Below, in pieces: positions 24,000 through 36,400 of a stretch of DNA of 64,000 nucleotides. The stretch's first letter is position 1. Every line of letters starts with the position of its first letter. Both the position numbers and the translations under genes were made by a program. This DNA is from Siphonodentalium dalli (Eukaryota; Mollusca; Scaphopoda; Gadilida; Siphonodentaliidae). Location: contig CP136069.1 of the NCBI GenBank assembly GCA_032622095.1, forward strand, positions 20,012,135 to 20,076,134, written 5' to 3'. The notes beneath the pieces are model-generated. The model ran no database searches, was not told where the DNA came from, and worked only from the letters and a program-made list of their open reading frames with translations.

Positions 24000-25610
24000 A
24001 ACTTAGTCCCTTAGCGATTGAAGCTTTCGAGACCCCACGCCAAACAAGCATCATGGTCGAAAATGTTGTATATCAAGCCTGTATATACCAGAATTGTCGC
24101 TTCTGGTGTTAGTGCATTAATAAAATGCCAGATATCACACAGACTTGACTAATTTTCGCATCAGTAAGAGAACACATGTTTTGGACTGACCTTAAATGTC
24201 CTGATGGCAGACAGTTTGACTTCGCGTATCACTACTCACTTGTCTGGCCTGTTAACAATGAACCGCTCGCGCGCAGGTGATTAATGTTGTCAATTATTGG
24301 TGTGGCCATGTAAAATATACAGAAATTACATGCATGTGTGTATCCTTACTGTCATTCAAGCCTGTGTTGGTCTGTTCAAAATTCGAACCACGTGGTAACG
24401 TACAAGTTCTGGTAACAGAAACATATGTACTTTTTGGAAGCATTTATCTTTATGTTAACCAAATAGGAATTGTGTTTTATTGATATGCCGTGTAGAGGAA
24501 AGATTATAATTATATATGAACTGGACAAAATTTAATATAATCGATAATTATGTGTGTTATAGGTAATAGTCTACAACTGAGACCTAGTACCCCCCCTGGT
24601 CTGAGATGTTTGAATAAACCGAGACTTGAACCATGAGACGAGAATACATATTTCTGGTTTCGCAGTAACGATACAGATTTGTAATTTGATTGTTAGTCAT
24701 TCGGGCGTTTATCTGGCTTTACAGTGGACTTTTATTTAAAACATTCTTGCCTTGTTTGAAAGCATATTACCGTTAGATGGATTAAGTAAGATTTTCGTGC
24801 TATTATTTCTACGCGCAATATATTATCGGGTTTGGTTGACACGGATGAATAAGGAATGATAGTAGTTTTGCAATCAGAACGTAATCCGCATTGGATGCGG
24901 GTGTCTTTCGTTCCGTGTTTCTGAAATGAATTGAGGTCGGAGCTAGTTTTGAAAGTAACATTTGAGAATAAATTATTGCTTGACTTGATATACAATATAA
25001 CAACAAAAGCTCTCAAAATTATATTAAGACAAAACCAAAAATTGTGGTTCAAAATAAGGAAACGTCCGATTAAATTGAATTAAATTAAATTAAATGGGAC
25101 CCCTGCTCTTGATTAATGATCTATTTGTTCCAGTTTCTTCAGCCTTGACATTTCAAATTGGTATAATTGTCATAATTTATCTTTAAACATCGATTTGGAA
25201 AAATATTACATGGCAATGGAAATAACTGCTATCGGGAGTGTGATACAACGCACCCATCTGGATTTTTTTCCGATAACCACCACCCCCCCCCCCCCCCCCC
25301 AACCCCCCGTTGTGACCATTACATTTTCTGGAAAATAATTTTCAATAACTTCAATCATGGCGATAATTAGTCAGAATCTTTCTAAATTTTTAAGTCCACG
25401 AAATTTCATTGCACCTGTCATCCCCTCACCCCACCCTCACCCCAAATGAATTGAAAATTTCCAAGAGGTACCTCACTATTTCCAGTTGTTGGAAATTCCC
25501 ACCTGATATCCCCTATACAAGGAATGTAATTTTTTTGTAATATTTTGACTCAGAGTTGAACAATATATAGTTGGTTCTTGATCTGAACAAACAATAGTTT
25601 ACACTATACA
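24000..25610. other. No gene recognised
   Basis: Contains an (AATTA)n-like stretch (25068-25096) and an 18-base poly-C run near 25281-25300. The minus-strand frames at 24732-25052 show no motif. Confidence 0.5.
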
Positions 25611-25621
25611 TTGATTGTAAA

Positions 25622-25890
25622 CGACGTCGGTGGTCCCGTTGGTAGAATGACCGGGACATTATGTCGCCATTTGCCGTCTAGCGCTGACGAAGATGGTTCG
25701 AATGCCGACAAGCGCGGATTGGCGATCCACTCCAATTAAATGAGGATAATCCGATTCGTGTATCGGGGCAAGTTTGTCGGTCCCTTTCCGAAGTCGGTGG
25801 TTTCTACACACATCGGAGTGATTTCTCGGTGAAATTTACTCTCTGCGTAGACTTTCCTCCAACAGTAAAACTGACAACGTTGTGACATCC
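25622..25890 (+). mobile_element. tRNA-derived SINE
   Basis: An A-box-like TGGTCCCGTTGG (25631-25642) and a B box GGTTCGAATGCC (25695-25706), ~52 bases apart, match an internal RNA polymerase III promoter. The following conserved tail includes TTTCTCGGTGAAATTTACTC and CTTTCCTCCAACAGTAAAAC. The last phrase recurs at about 58018-58040 as CCTCCACCAGTAAAACTGAC, so a fragment of the same family lies there. The head does not fold as a full tRNA, so it is not a tRNA gene. Confidence 0.65.
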
Positions 25891-25899
25891 GCATAGGGG

Positions 25900-28370
25900 G
25901 TGGGAAATCCGCACCACCCCTGCCCCGCGATCCTTGTCGAACGGCGACGGCACACAGATACCGCTATACAATACGAAGATAAGCCGCTTTCACGTGTTCA
26001 GGTTTGGAGACGCCAACACACCAATATCGATGCAGCGCTCAGCACGCGTTTGTCCATAGATTGTCCCTGGTTGCCGTTGATTGTACAATAATGCGCCGAT
26101 CCCAGCTTGCGACCAGGTGGTTTCGCGAGACCAAGTCCTGACATGGAACACCGTGATTATTAGGGTGGTCTAGACCCGAAACCAGAATTCAGCCGATTGT
26201 GTCTGCGATACGGTGGAAGTTTGTAAGCTCCATTTGTTTTCAATTGCTCCTACAGATTGGCTGTCCCAATGGGACCAAGGATATCCCATGGCAGCCGGGC
26301 GAAACTCTTTTACGCACTCAAGTAATGCTCTGGAACAACACATCCTCGCGCAAATACGCACGTAATCGACCTATAATGTGATTATAGCCATTTATAGGTA
26401 CATAATGTGATTATTTGATTCTGAAATAAGCAGATAATGGAGCATACGCGTTATTTCGTTTTATGTTGACGGCCACAGTGAAAACACATGTTAAAGATCG
26501 TACACCTGAAAAGTTGTGAGTTTGCTTATTTTTGTCATTGTCCGCAAATAATCTGCATAGAATCGCATTATTATGAGTCGGTAATGTGAATAAAACGCAA
26601 TCATTTTCATCACATTATCGACTCAAAATTGGCTATTCTAAGCAGATTATATACCTAAAATAAGTTATAATCAGATAATATGCGGGTTTTCGTGTGATAG
26701 GCTGTCTGGAAAGGTAAGTCGGACGCTCTCATAGATGGACAGACTGGCGGATCCATGTTTAAAACAGATTGACTAAAAAATGTAGGAATACCACCCCGGA
26801 CGAAATAATGCATCTTTCTAAGCCGAAAAAGGGGGATAACTCCACACACACATCAGACGGACCTCATAATCGCATGCGCCCCTGGTACGATAACATCATT
26901 TGTTTTGTCTCAATGATATGTTGAGTCTTTCTTCAAACGAATCTATTGAAACTTGTCATCGTCTAGTTTGAGTAACATTTTCCCTGAATTTGAATGTTTA
27001 TTCTTTAAAAAAAACCGACCTCGATTCGGGGGCATGGGGTCTGCGACCTCTTATTTCTTCAGTAACACCAGGGACATTAAGGTACTGAAGTCATATCAAT
27101 TTCAGTTTATATAACAGGAATGAGAAAACTCTCTTTATCCATACCTTATCAGGAATACAAATACGCGAAACGCTCTTTATGTCCAATGTCACGACTGGAT
27201 GTTTTTCTCGACCATGTAAATTCTATGAAGTTATTGCATTTTCCAGCCACACAACATTAAAGCCGCACAGCAGTATTTCAAGTATTTATCGAACCATGTC
27301 AATCACAGGAAGTGGACCGGGTGTAACCAGCTATCTCACATCCTGAATTCAACTATTATAGTTATATCTGTCTATATCATATAACTGTGTTTACAGTGCG
27401 AATGATAAAGGATTCCGACGTAATGGTTATAATACACCAAATACAAATTAGTAGAGTGATTTCCCCTGGGTCCTCCATGCTAGGATCAGCATAAAAACAA
27501 TCGTGGCAGCTGAATGGAAAATGACACATGGATGAAAAGTGCACGAAAAAATGCACAAACGTGTTTCCCGACGAAAAACATCAAATATAGCCACATGGTG
27601 AACGGTTACGGCTGTCAAATTGGCGAATAATTTATGGGAGGCGGTGGTGTGTTTTTCGATGTCACTTTTTTCCATTTTAAGGGTAGTGTGACGTTTGTCA
27701 AAACTGCAGTGTGACGCAGCACGTTTAAAAGTATTTTTGGGCACATGTTCGTGCGTCTAAAAGGACGTTCTCCAATTTTTGATACTCGTGCAGTGTCAAA
27801 GCTTTCCTGCGATTACAAGCCAGCGAGATTTGTTCTTCGAGATTCCGTGCAAGGACGAACAGGCTGGGTTATAAAACAAACTTCAAGTTTGGTGCAATAA
27901 TTTTATACCTTTATATATTTTACCACCCGTGAGTCACTGCATGGTGCGCTGTAGATTACGACACTAGAAAAAACTATTTCCAGGGCGTACTGATCATGTA
28001 GGGTAATTTTGTTAATGTCGTATCAATTATAACATTCCCAAGAACTATATAATACCACATGATCATTGAGTAACCAAAAGTTCAAATGAGTTCAGCGTTT
28101 GCCATAAATTACCAGCATGCAGACAGACATATATGTAGTGCATATAAGTATATCTTATCTTATGCCAAGAAAACCTCATCGGAACAACAACCGATGCAAT
28201 GAACGTCAACGTGGAGGTCTCATATTTTGATTTACGGTAACGATATGCCAGTCGTACGCGAGCACGCACGCGAGGCATGCAGTCAGTGCACACGTTTTGG
28301 GTATACGATTTAATAAAAAATGGTTATTAGTGTCCTTTTAACCCTTTCATGATGGGAGCTTCCTGAATTT
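25900..28370. other. No gene recognised
   Basis: 26370-26690 holds several imperfect inverted copies of ATAATGTGATTAT and GCAGATTAT, perhaps a worn fold-back element. The remainder is unique sequence without a coding motif. Confidence 0.4.
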
Positions 28371-28381
28371 TTGCGAAACCC

Positions 28382-28640
28382 TGTGGTCGACTCGCATATA
28401 TAAGAGAATGCATTGGCCTAATAATGATGATAAAAAATGATAACATTGTTAAAGAATGTAAGAACAAATTATAAAAATTGATAACAAATGTAAGACAAAT
28501 GATAAAATTCAAAAAGAGTATAAGAAAAAAATATAGAGAATGTTAGAAAAACTGATAAAAAATTATAAAAATTGTTAAAGAATGTAATACAGATTGATAA
28601 AACAAAATGACAAAACGTTGCTAGGCAAATGCCAACTGAG
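28382..28640. mobile_element. Relic of the double-hairpin MITE
   Basis: Starts within the arm hairpin (TGGTCGACTCGCATATATAAG, AGAATGCATTGGCCTAA) and runs into the family's AT-rich GATAAA/ATTGTTAAAGAATG filler; the other arm is missing. Confidence 0.6.
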
Positions 28641-28825
28641 CCCGTGCCTCCATAACTCTGACATATATATACGCCAGTACCAGTAATCGTATGGTCACAG
28701 ATGCAATTTCGGAGGACGTGCATTGACATGTTTCCATAATTTTCGAGGGTAGTGGGTTCGAACCAATGTTCAGACTGATACGCTTTCTAACTCTCGGTGA
28801 AAGGGGTTCCATTTTAAGGATTTCC

Positions 28826-28990
28826 CCGTAGCCGAGGTAGTTAGGTCGTGGATAAGATCTTCACAGTCTGGGCTAGACTAGGTTGGCGAGGGTTCAAACC
28901 GCATAGCAAATTAGCAGGACCATCATAGCAAATTGGCAGTACTACTTGACCAGCGGAGAGGCATCCGAGCCTCACCCCATCCTTAACATC
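28826..28990 (+). mobile_element. tRNA-derived SINE head
   Basis: GTAGCCGAGGTAGTTAGG (28828-28845), A-box-like, and GGTTCAAACCG (28891-28901), B-box-like, ~55-60 bases apart. A separate B box, GGTTCGAACC (28755-28764), followed by CTCTCGGTGAAAGGGG, lies just upstream, suggesting a second SINE fragment. An acceptor stem and anticodon arm are not convincing, so I do not call a tRNA gene. Confidence 0.55.
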
Positions 28991-29977
28991 GGCCACAGAT
29001 GTAGTAGGAGACGAGTTTAATTTGTAAACACACGATGAAATGCTCGGGTCATGCAATAATATGGTATGATTTAGGAAACACAACTTAATTACGTGGTTCA
29101 ACCGGCACCGCATATACCATTGGAATGGAGACCCCACGACGAACCCGTTTCTGGAGATATAGCATTTTTTGCTGAAAAAGTATAGTGTTCATCATGCATC
29201 GTGCAATAAAAATCCATGGTCTCAAATGATAGGAAACACCACTCAAAACTGGAACACAAAACCATGTGGTCCGTGGTGAGAGGGGGTCATAAACTGAGCG
29301 AGTATCCCCTGAGTATACCCCGCCCCATTGATACTCAGTATCAGTTATGTACAGAGGTAAGAGGCATGTCAAGGGATCCTTCGAACTTATATAGTGTCTG
29401 AGTGTTTTAAGATTTCTGGTAACGAATTCGGACACGAGTTACGTGATATTGTCAGCGTGGTTTATGGTGGAATAAATTAGATTGAAACGCATTAAACTGA
29501 TTCAATGTCAAAACAGTATTGCACAGTAATGTATTCCATTGCGTCGATATGTTTGAAGTCTCGTGTCTAATTGCCATGCATTTATCATGGATATTTTCTA
29601 AATGGGGTGTCCAACCCGCGATCAGAATTCTAACAGCAGGCTGGCTAATGGCCAGTAATTTGTTGGCACTGTTAACGCCATTTGATAGAAATTTTACTGG
29701 AAAGAATTGGTTGTACACTAATTCGTGCCATTTCTCTGCTCAAATGTGCAATGACAAAATCGATTAGTTATAACTGTTATGTCGTTATAACATTTGCTAT
29801 TCAGAATTGTGCAATAAAAAACATCTATTAAGAATTTCATTAAAACTTGTAGCATAGGGATCGGAAAATTGGACAACGAGTTACAGAAGCATAGTTCTAA
29901 AGACGTCACTCGATGCAAATATAGACACTTAGATACCACACAAACAGCTTGGCAATGAAATCAACAAACAAACTTGC

Positions 29978-29985
29978 TATATATA
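29978..29985 (+). promoter_or_regulatory. TATA box, candidate promoter of the lectin-like gene
   Basis: TATATATA lies about 120 bases before a strong splice donor. The expected transcription start is near 30003-30012. The link to the lectin gene is inference: this is the nearest upstream + strand first-exon signal, and no promoter-like sequence adjoins the coding ATG, which is preceded by a minisatellite. Confidence 0.5.
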
Positions 29986-30004
29986 CGGAGTGTTAGTTGC
30001 TCAT

Positions 30005-30101
30005 CCATAATCGATTATCAATAGTTATCGAACAACACAGAGACGTGACAGTCCTTCAACTGCTATTCTCCATAGAATATCATCGTCATTTATACTCAAC
30101 G
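30005..30101 (+). other. Candidate noncoding first exon (5' UTR) of the lectin-like gene
   Basis: The segment after the TATA box has no ATG opening a long frame and ends at CAACG|GTAAGT (donor at 30102), a consensus donor followed by a pyrimidine-rich stretch. Splicing to 33347 would give a 3.2-kb intron and place the ATG seven bases into exon 2. The 5' edge is estimated from the TATA spacing. Confidence 0.45.
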
Positions 30102-31634
30102 GTAAGTTTCTTTTCTTTTTCTCTTGTATCTCATTAATGCGAGGATATACATGTACGTCGTTCCCGGGAATTAATAACGAACTCAATAATTTCAATTTAA
30201 AGATAAAATTAAGTATCCAAATATTAATTGTCTGGAACTGATATTCACTAAAACGTGATCACGTGTGCTGACAATATATTCTCAATGTTATTGTGAGGGA
30301 AAACGAATCTAATTGGATGAATGGAGAAATTCGAAAAAACTTTAGCTAAAGCTGAACAATCACAACACACCTGGGACCACATTGGATACACTATTAATAC
30401 TCGATAGAAAACCTATACCTTCCCCCATGACAGTTGTATTTTTAGTCTACGATCTAACTTTAAGAAACAGTTCCCAAATATTTCCCCGGAGAACCAGCAT
30501 GCTTTGCGTTGGTTCCATCTGGACTTCATAGAAACAAAATGAATCCAAGGTTTATGTAGGAAGACGACATAGCTTAAATGTCCTGTAGTCAACATGTTAA
30601 CAATCAGTCCAGGCGTTTGGTGTTAAGATGCTTTAGGGAAGACTAGATCAAGCGTCATTCCTTTGAAATACCAATGCAAACATTCCTAGACTGTTTATAA
30701 AAACCAATGCACACATGCCTAGACTGTTTTAAAATTAACATTTATTCTCAAACAATTGGATTGTTGGCCGGAGGTACATGTAACTACTCCCTTGCTCATA
30801 TAAAAAAATAGGAGAAATAAAGTATGGAAAATAACTTTATAAATACAATTTGACATTTCTTTGAGACATCAGAACGTCTTCGGGAACTGTTCGGTGAACT
30901 AACATCGTGTGAAATCGATTTTAAACAGCATAACATATTTACGAACGATCTGAGTCGTATAATAAGGTAACCATTTTTCCATTATTTGAAAGTCTATTGA
31001 GTAGGAAGTAATGTTACGGATGGCAAATTAGTCGCAATGCGAAAAAACAAATTGTCGTTGTCGAGCAATTTTTGTACAGTTTTCAAGCAAATGTTTCAAA
31101 TTAAAGTTATATTATATGCATACTAGTCCCATATAATCTTTTAAGTTATTGTATAGTCACTAGTCAGTGAGTGGCGTGAGTTTACTCCCCGTATCAACAT
31201 AATGTTTTCCTCGATCACGTGTGCCATGCGTTTACCAATCCACTATCCCTCAATTAATTTTGATTACGTCTTGTACACGGAAATTCGTAATTTAATTTAT
31301 GGCTTCAGCCATAAATTAAATTTATATCAAATTATTAACTTTGATTTTAAGATAACCGATCTATAGATACATGGTAGTACAAATGGTTGAAATCGTCGCA
31401 AAAACAAATTGCGAAAATTTCGCCCCCACCCTAACCAAAAAAGGTAAGTCCGACCCTGTCCAAAATATTTTTGTGTAGTATATTGACAACGGCCAGCACT
31501 ACCATAAAACTAAATCCAGCTATCGTTCTTGCTATGTGAGAACAGGCGATCAGAAAGATTTCGAGGTTGACATATATATGGGAGATAACTCTGGAGAGGA
31601 AAGACGGACAAAGTTTTTGATGTGCTTAAGATTC

Positions 31635-32055
31635 CACTGTGGGGGAACTACTCCTAGAGATTTGGTTCTCTACCGAGTTTCGTGAGCATTTTCAGCGACG
31701 ATTCCGATTCTCTATCGAGCAATCACGGCATAAAACGTAAAAATCAACAGCATTAGAACAGTGTTTCGTGGGTTTCATGGCGCTACTGTGAAATTATAGT
31801 CACTGGCCATCAGTGTGTGTAAAAATAGATGACAAATTAATCCCGAAACGCACAGAAATTTACTTTTTATTTTCCGATTCCGATTCTCTGCTGAGGACTC
31901 CGATTCTCTACCGAGCGCTCGGTTCTCTGCGAATAACTCGATTCTCTGCCTTATGTAACGTAGTATAATTATGCCACCATCAAACAGCACTCGGTAGAGA
32001 ATGTAAATAAAGATCGGTAGAGAACCAAATCGCCAGGAGTAGTTCCCCCACAGTG
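31635..32055. mobile_element. hAT-like MITE, 421 bp, in lectin intron 1
   Basis: Ends CACTGTGGGGGAACTACTCC and its complement, extending to a shared GATTTGGTTCTCTACCGA. Flanks TAAGATTC (31627-31634) and TACGATTC (32056-32063) look like an 8-bp target duplication with one change, as for hAT elements. The interior repeats CCGATTCTCT. Confidence 0.8.
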
Positions 32056-32394
32056 TACGATTCAGTGGATATTAAGATGTATCTATCGACCAAATGTCAG
32101 TGCTGTACTCCTTATATTTTCGGAGTTCTGAAAACACCAATGTTTCACATAGATGGAGATAACTCTGCAAGTCAAGTGAGGACATGATTCCCAATAGGCC
32201 TAAGCACTAGAGTTTGTATACATATATATACATACAAGGTTTTAGCTTTCTAACTCTTGTATTGACTGAGCTATGCTCATTATAAAATTGCTAAGAAGGC
32301 AAATAATAATAATAGAGAAAAATAAAAATCACAAAAACAATATACTTCCATGTAACACATGGAAGTATAATAAAAACTTTTTTGTCCCTGCTTT

Positions 32395-32760
32395 CCACTA
32401 AAATTGAAATATAATCATCTCCTTTGTATATGGAATCTTATCGGACTTGTAATTCAAAATTGTCAAAGTGATACCGTCGGAGTCAGGGGTGGAGTTGTGA
32501 AAAGAACTCAAATTTATCAACCATGTTAATAGCACTATTATCGCAGAGCTCCACTCCACCGAACTTGCTGAAATAACGTATCGCCGACGTCACACGAGGT
32601 ATTTATATTGTAGTACAGTTTAAGTACTCCATAATAGTGTGTCGCCGACATCACACAAGGTATTTGTGTTGTAGTACAGTTTAAGTCTTCCTAAGTGACG
32701 CGGTCGAGTCAGGGGTAGAATTCAGAGCAAATGAGGGACTTTGGTTAATTCCTGCCTAAA
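32395..32760. repeat. Helitron-module relic and 62-bp tandem duplication
   Basis: Phrases such as CCACTAAAATT...ATCATCTCC and GTCAAAGTGATACCGTCGGAGTCAGGGGTG match the repeated modules inside the large Helitrons at 19-22 kb and 48-49 kb. Between about 32578 and 32700 the phrase CGCCGAC(G/A)TCACAC(G/A)(A)AGGTATTT is duplicated with a period near 62 bp. Confidence 0.6.
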
Positions 32761-32872
32761 CTTCAACCCGAGGACTATTCAGCCAATTCGGATTTATATA
32801 AATTTATACATTTATCCGATATAACTCATATTAACAGTTTTATTACGTTCTAAACTGGCTGCGATAGCGATA

Positions 32873-33340
32873 CCCATTAGCGACATACGACACATTGTGC
32901 TGAGCTATCCCATTAGCGATATACGACACATTATTCTGAGCTATCCCATTAGCGATATACGACACATTGTGCTGAGCTATCCCATTAGCGATATACGACA
33001 CATTGTGATGAGCTATCCCATTAGCGATATACGACACATTGTGCTGAGCTATCCCATTAGCGATATACGACACATTATGCTGAGCTATCCCATTAGCGAT
33101 ATACGACACATTGTGCTGAGCTATCCCATTAGCGATATACGACACAGTATGTTGAGCTATCCCATTAGCGATATACGACACATTGTGCTGAGCTCTCCCA
33201 TTAGCGATATACGACACATTGTACTGAGCTATCCCTTTAGCGATATACGACACATTGTACTGAGCTATCCCATTAGCGATATACGACACATTGTACTGAG
33301 CAATCCCATTAGCGATATACGACACATTGTGTTGTGTGCA
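32873..33340. repeat. 36-bp minisatellite, 13 units, in intron 1 of the lectin-like gene
   Basis: Units start with CCCATTAG at 32873, 32909, 32945 and so on every 36 bases through 33305 and differ by only a few bases. The last unit drifts into GTGTTGTGTGCA and is followed at once by TTTCAG, the acceptor of the first coding exon. Because 36 is a multiple of three and the unit lacks stops in several frames, long open frames appear on both strands; they are not genes. Confidence 0.95.
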
Positions 33341-33353
33341 TTTCAGGTGCAGC

Positions 33354-33495
33354 ATGGATCATCTTCTGAAACTGTTTATACTTGTCGGGATGTCGATAGC
33401 GGTGAAAGGGCAAGAGACAGGGCAAGACCTTAATGGGACATGTTGCATCGACAAATTCATTGAGCAAATCGGTCATAACATGGGCAAAGTAAACG
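33354..33495 (+). CDS. Lectin-like gene, coding exon 1: signal peptide and Cys-Cys segment
   Basis: The exon opens after the acceptor TTTCAG (33341-33346), with ATG at 33354 after a seven-base leader. It encodes 47 residues plus one base: a signal peptide, then NGTCC. Two GT donors are possible, at 33489 and 33496. The second (AACG|GTAAAC) leaves phase 1, which is the phase demanded by the next exon (G+CT gives Ala), so I chose it. Reading through instead would give an extra short tail to a stop at 33530. Confidence 0.8.
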
Positions 33496-36400
33496 GTAAA
33501 CTAATTAATATAACAATTGACACTCAATAGTTGAACGTAATCATGTCCCTAAATACAATTCTATTGATACAGCAGTCACAAGAACGTATTTATGTTATTC
33601 TAGGTTGCGGTTTGATTTAAAACAAATGGCATATAAGTTTCGATCATGGTTACAAAAACACAAAGTTTAAAGATAGAATCACAAAGCGTATGTATTATAT
33701 GTTAACGCTGATTTATAGAAACAGATCAATTTCGATATCCTCCAGAAGGGGATATATTGGTGTTCACTTTCACACCAGATCGTGGGTGCGACCGATTCAC
33801 TTGTGTGTACTAATGCGCTACAGCAATATTCCAAAAATCATCGCGAATCAATTGAGCTATATCGTTTAGTGTAACACAGACGGGGTACTGATTTTTACAT
33901 GCGAAATCTTATTCTTGGCAAGTCATCAGTATAGGTTATATAACCTATGGTATGTGTTTCTGATATACAGATAACCTAGCGATTAAATCATATTATATAA
34001 GATGACGATACATATTTGTTACATAATTGTATCGTCTGTATGACTGAGCTGCCTGCAATGTCCAGTGTGATGTGCTTCTAGATTTCACCAATGTAGGTGT
34101 TAATTAGTTTAAAACAACATAGATGTTAATTGGTTAACAGTGGATAATTTTGTGCAATAACAGTTGACACTTACGTGCCAAGTACTTAAAGTTACCCTCA
34201 CACCATAGCCTGTGCTGAAACCTATGAGTTGCGTGTAAAACTATTTGTATACGCACCAAACACAAGCGAAATCAACAATTTTGTCAATTTGTAACCTATT
34301 CGACATATGGGTTGCGTGTGAGTTGCGTGTGGGTTGCGTGTGGGTTCCGTGTGGGTTGCGTGTGGGTTGCGAACTGAACTTATGTTCCTCAATATCTGCG
34401 ATCACCGGCGTATGAGTTGCGTGCATGCGAGTTGCGTGCAGAACTTACGAGTTGCGTTTGAGTTGCGTTCAAAACTTATAAGTTGCGTTTGATCTGCGTG
34501 CTAGTTGCGTCGTATTTGCGAATATCTATCACGTGATAAAAACCTATAAAAGCTGAGCCGATTCATTATTTTCTTCAGTACTGATTTGGTCATCGAAGAG
34601 TCAAATTTGGAAAGCTACCAAGAAATCAGATAAAAGTGACCCCAAAAGTGATGTCACCTCGGAGGTCCACCAACAACTGACACGGATCTAGAAAAAGCCC
34701 ACTATTTATACCATTTCTCAACACGCATGTAGTACGCAACTAACACGCAACTCACACGCATATAATAGGTTGGATACGCAGGGCATAGGTTGGGGATACG
34801 CTGGAAACAAGCACAATAGGTTGGGGTACGCTACACACGCAACATGATCGCAACAGGCACGCAACACGATCGCAAAATGATCGCAACATGTACGCAACAC
34901 ATTCGCAACATGTACGGTACCAAAACCTGGCCAGATACCTCAAATTTGGACCTGCGTTCATAACTTATGAGATGCGATCGTGTTGCGTGCGTAGCGTACC
35001 AGTTACGTCCCTGTTGTGTATAAATTGATCGCAGGCATTCGCAGAGAATTATTGAACATGTTCAAAATTTCCGAACTTACTCTGCTGTGCTTGTAGCGTA
35101 CTTCAAACCTATAAAACTTATTAGTTGCGTGTGAGTTGCGTTCGGAACTTATGACCACTATTTTGTATTCGCAACCATACGCACCTGGTTATCGCTATGG
35201 TGTGAGGGTAACTTAAGTTTCAGTGTTGTTTTGCATTTACAGCTATGAACGAAACGCTCCATCAAATAACCAAGCAATATACTGAGTTGTTCCGACTCAG
35301 CTCGCTAATGGAACAACTAATAGAACAGAATCTGCACAAAAAGAAGACAGAAGCAGAGATAACTCGACTCAACGACAATATTTCGTTATTAGGATGCGGA
35401 CAAAAAGGTAAACAGAGGAAAAACGTACTGGCACAATCACAAAACCAAATCCCCGCCCAATCCACACATCACACAGTACATGTAAACACAGCCGTCAATA
35501 TTTGCCCCTACCCCACAAATTCAAAGCACTTAATATCCCTCCCCAAATGTCAAGTAAGCCAAAGCTCCCCACATATTAGTAACATAAGCTCCATAAGCCC
35601 CAATTCAATATATGTAACTAAATATAGATTGTATAATTATGCATGTTACTAATCCCTTGATTTCCTACATAAAATCATTCTTCCCAACGAATGGTAAGTC
35701 TAGTAATCAAAAACTCATTTCATCTACCCACGGAACAACATCCCAAACAGGTAAATTCACCAGACATCCATACAGGTAATTTTCAAAAGGGTTCTAGATG
35801 CGTACTGATCTATGACGGGCGAACACAATGGATTGGCCACGCCACCCTGTAGTATAAATCCTCAATAGAGTCCAATGATAGAACCCCATTATACATAAGT
35901 CATCGTGTACTAACCTGCATACATGCAAAATCCGCAATATCGACCGCCTAACAAGACTAACAATAATATAAAACATTATGGCAGCGGGCTCACGCCCTAG
36001 ATGACTCCGGGGCGTTGATGACTGTCCCCGGTGGTGTAGAAACGCTTGTCGGAACCGTAGTATAAGCCATTGAATAACTATCTCTACAATGATAATGTTG
36101 ATGATAATGATGATGATGATGATATGATGATTACACAAAGGACTCTGAAATATATGGCCAATTGTCACTATGTACATACACTGTCAATGTTATATAACTC
36201 TGTATTTTGTACATAATCGTACAAACTTTTATAACAACAGAATACATCTGACGTACATGTATGACCGACGAAAAGATTCACACCGCTATCGCGGTGCCTT
36301 TGTGGACTAGTATAGTGTTTATCTGGTGGAATTTATTTGTTATCGCTGCTCCAGTGTCCGGCGTGTGTCATAAACTGTTGAAGACGAACGACTCGTCTGT

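Noticed and set aside
25622-25710. tRNA gene
   Set aside because: A and B boxes are present, but a proper cloverleaf could not be drawn; the conserved tail fits a SINE.
32873-33340. CRISPR-like regular array
   Set aside because: Whole 36-bp units are repeated with no unique spacers, and the setting is eukaryotic.
32843-33433. Long open frames of 170-178 codons on both strands with a repeating peptide
   Set aside because: They result from a 36-bp minisatellite (a multiple of three, without stops). Both strands are equally open and the + frame runs across a splice acceptor.
35794-36177. 127-codon minus-strand frame starting with an isoleucine run
   Set aside because: The start lies in a GAT microsatellite and the rest has no recognisable domain; it is also antisense within an intron.
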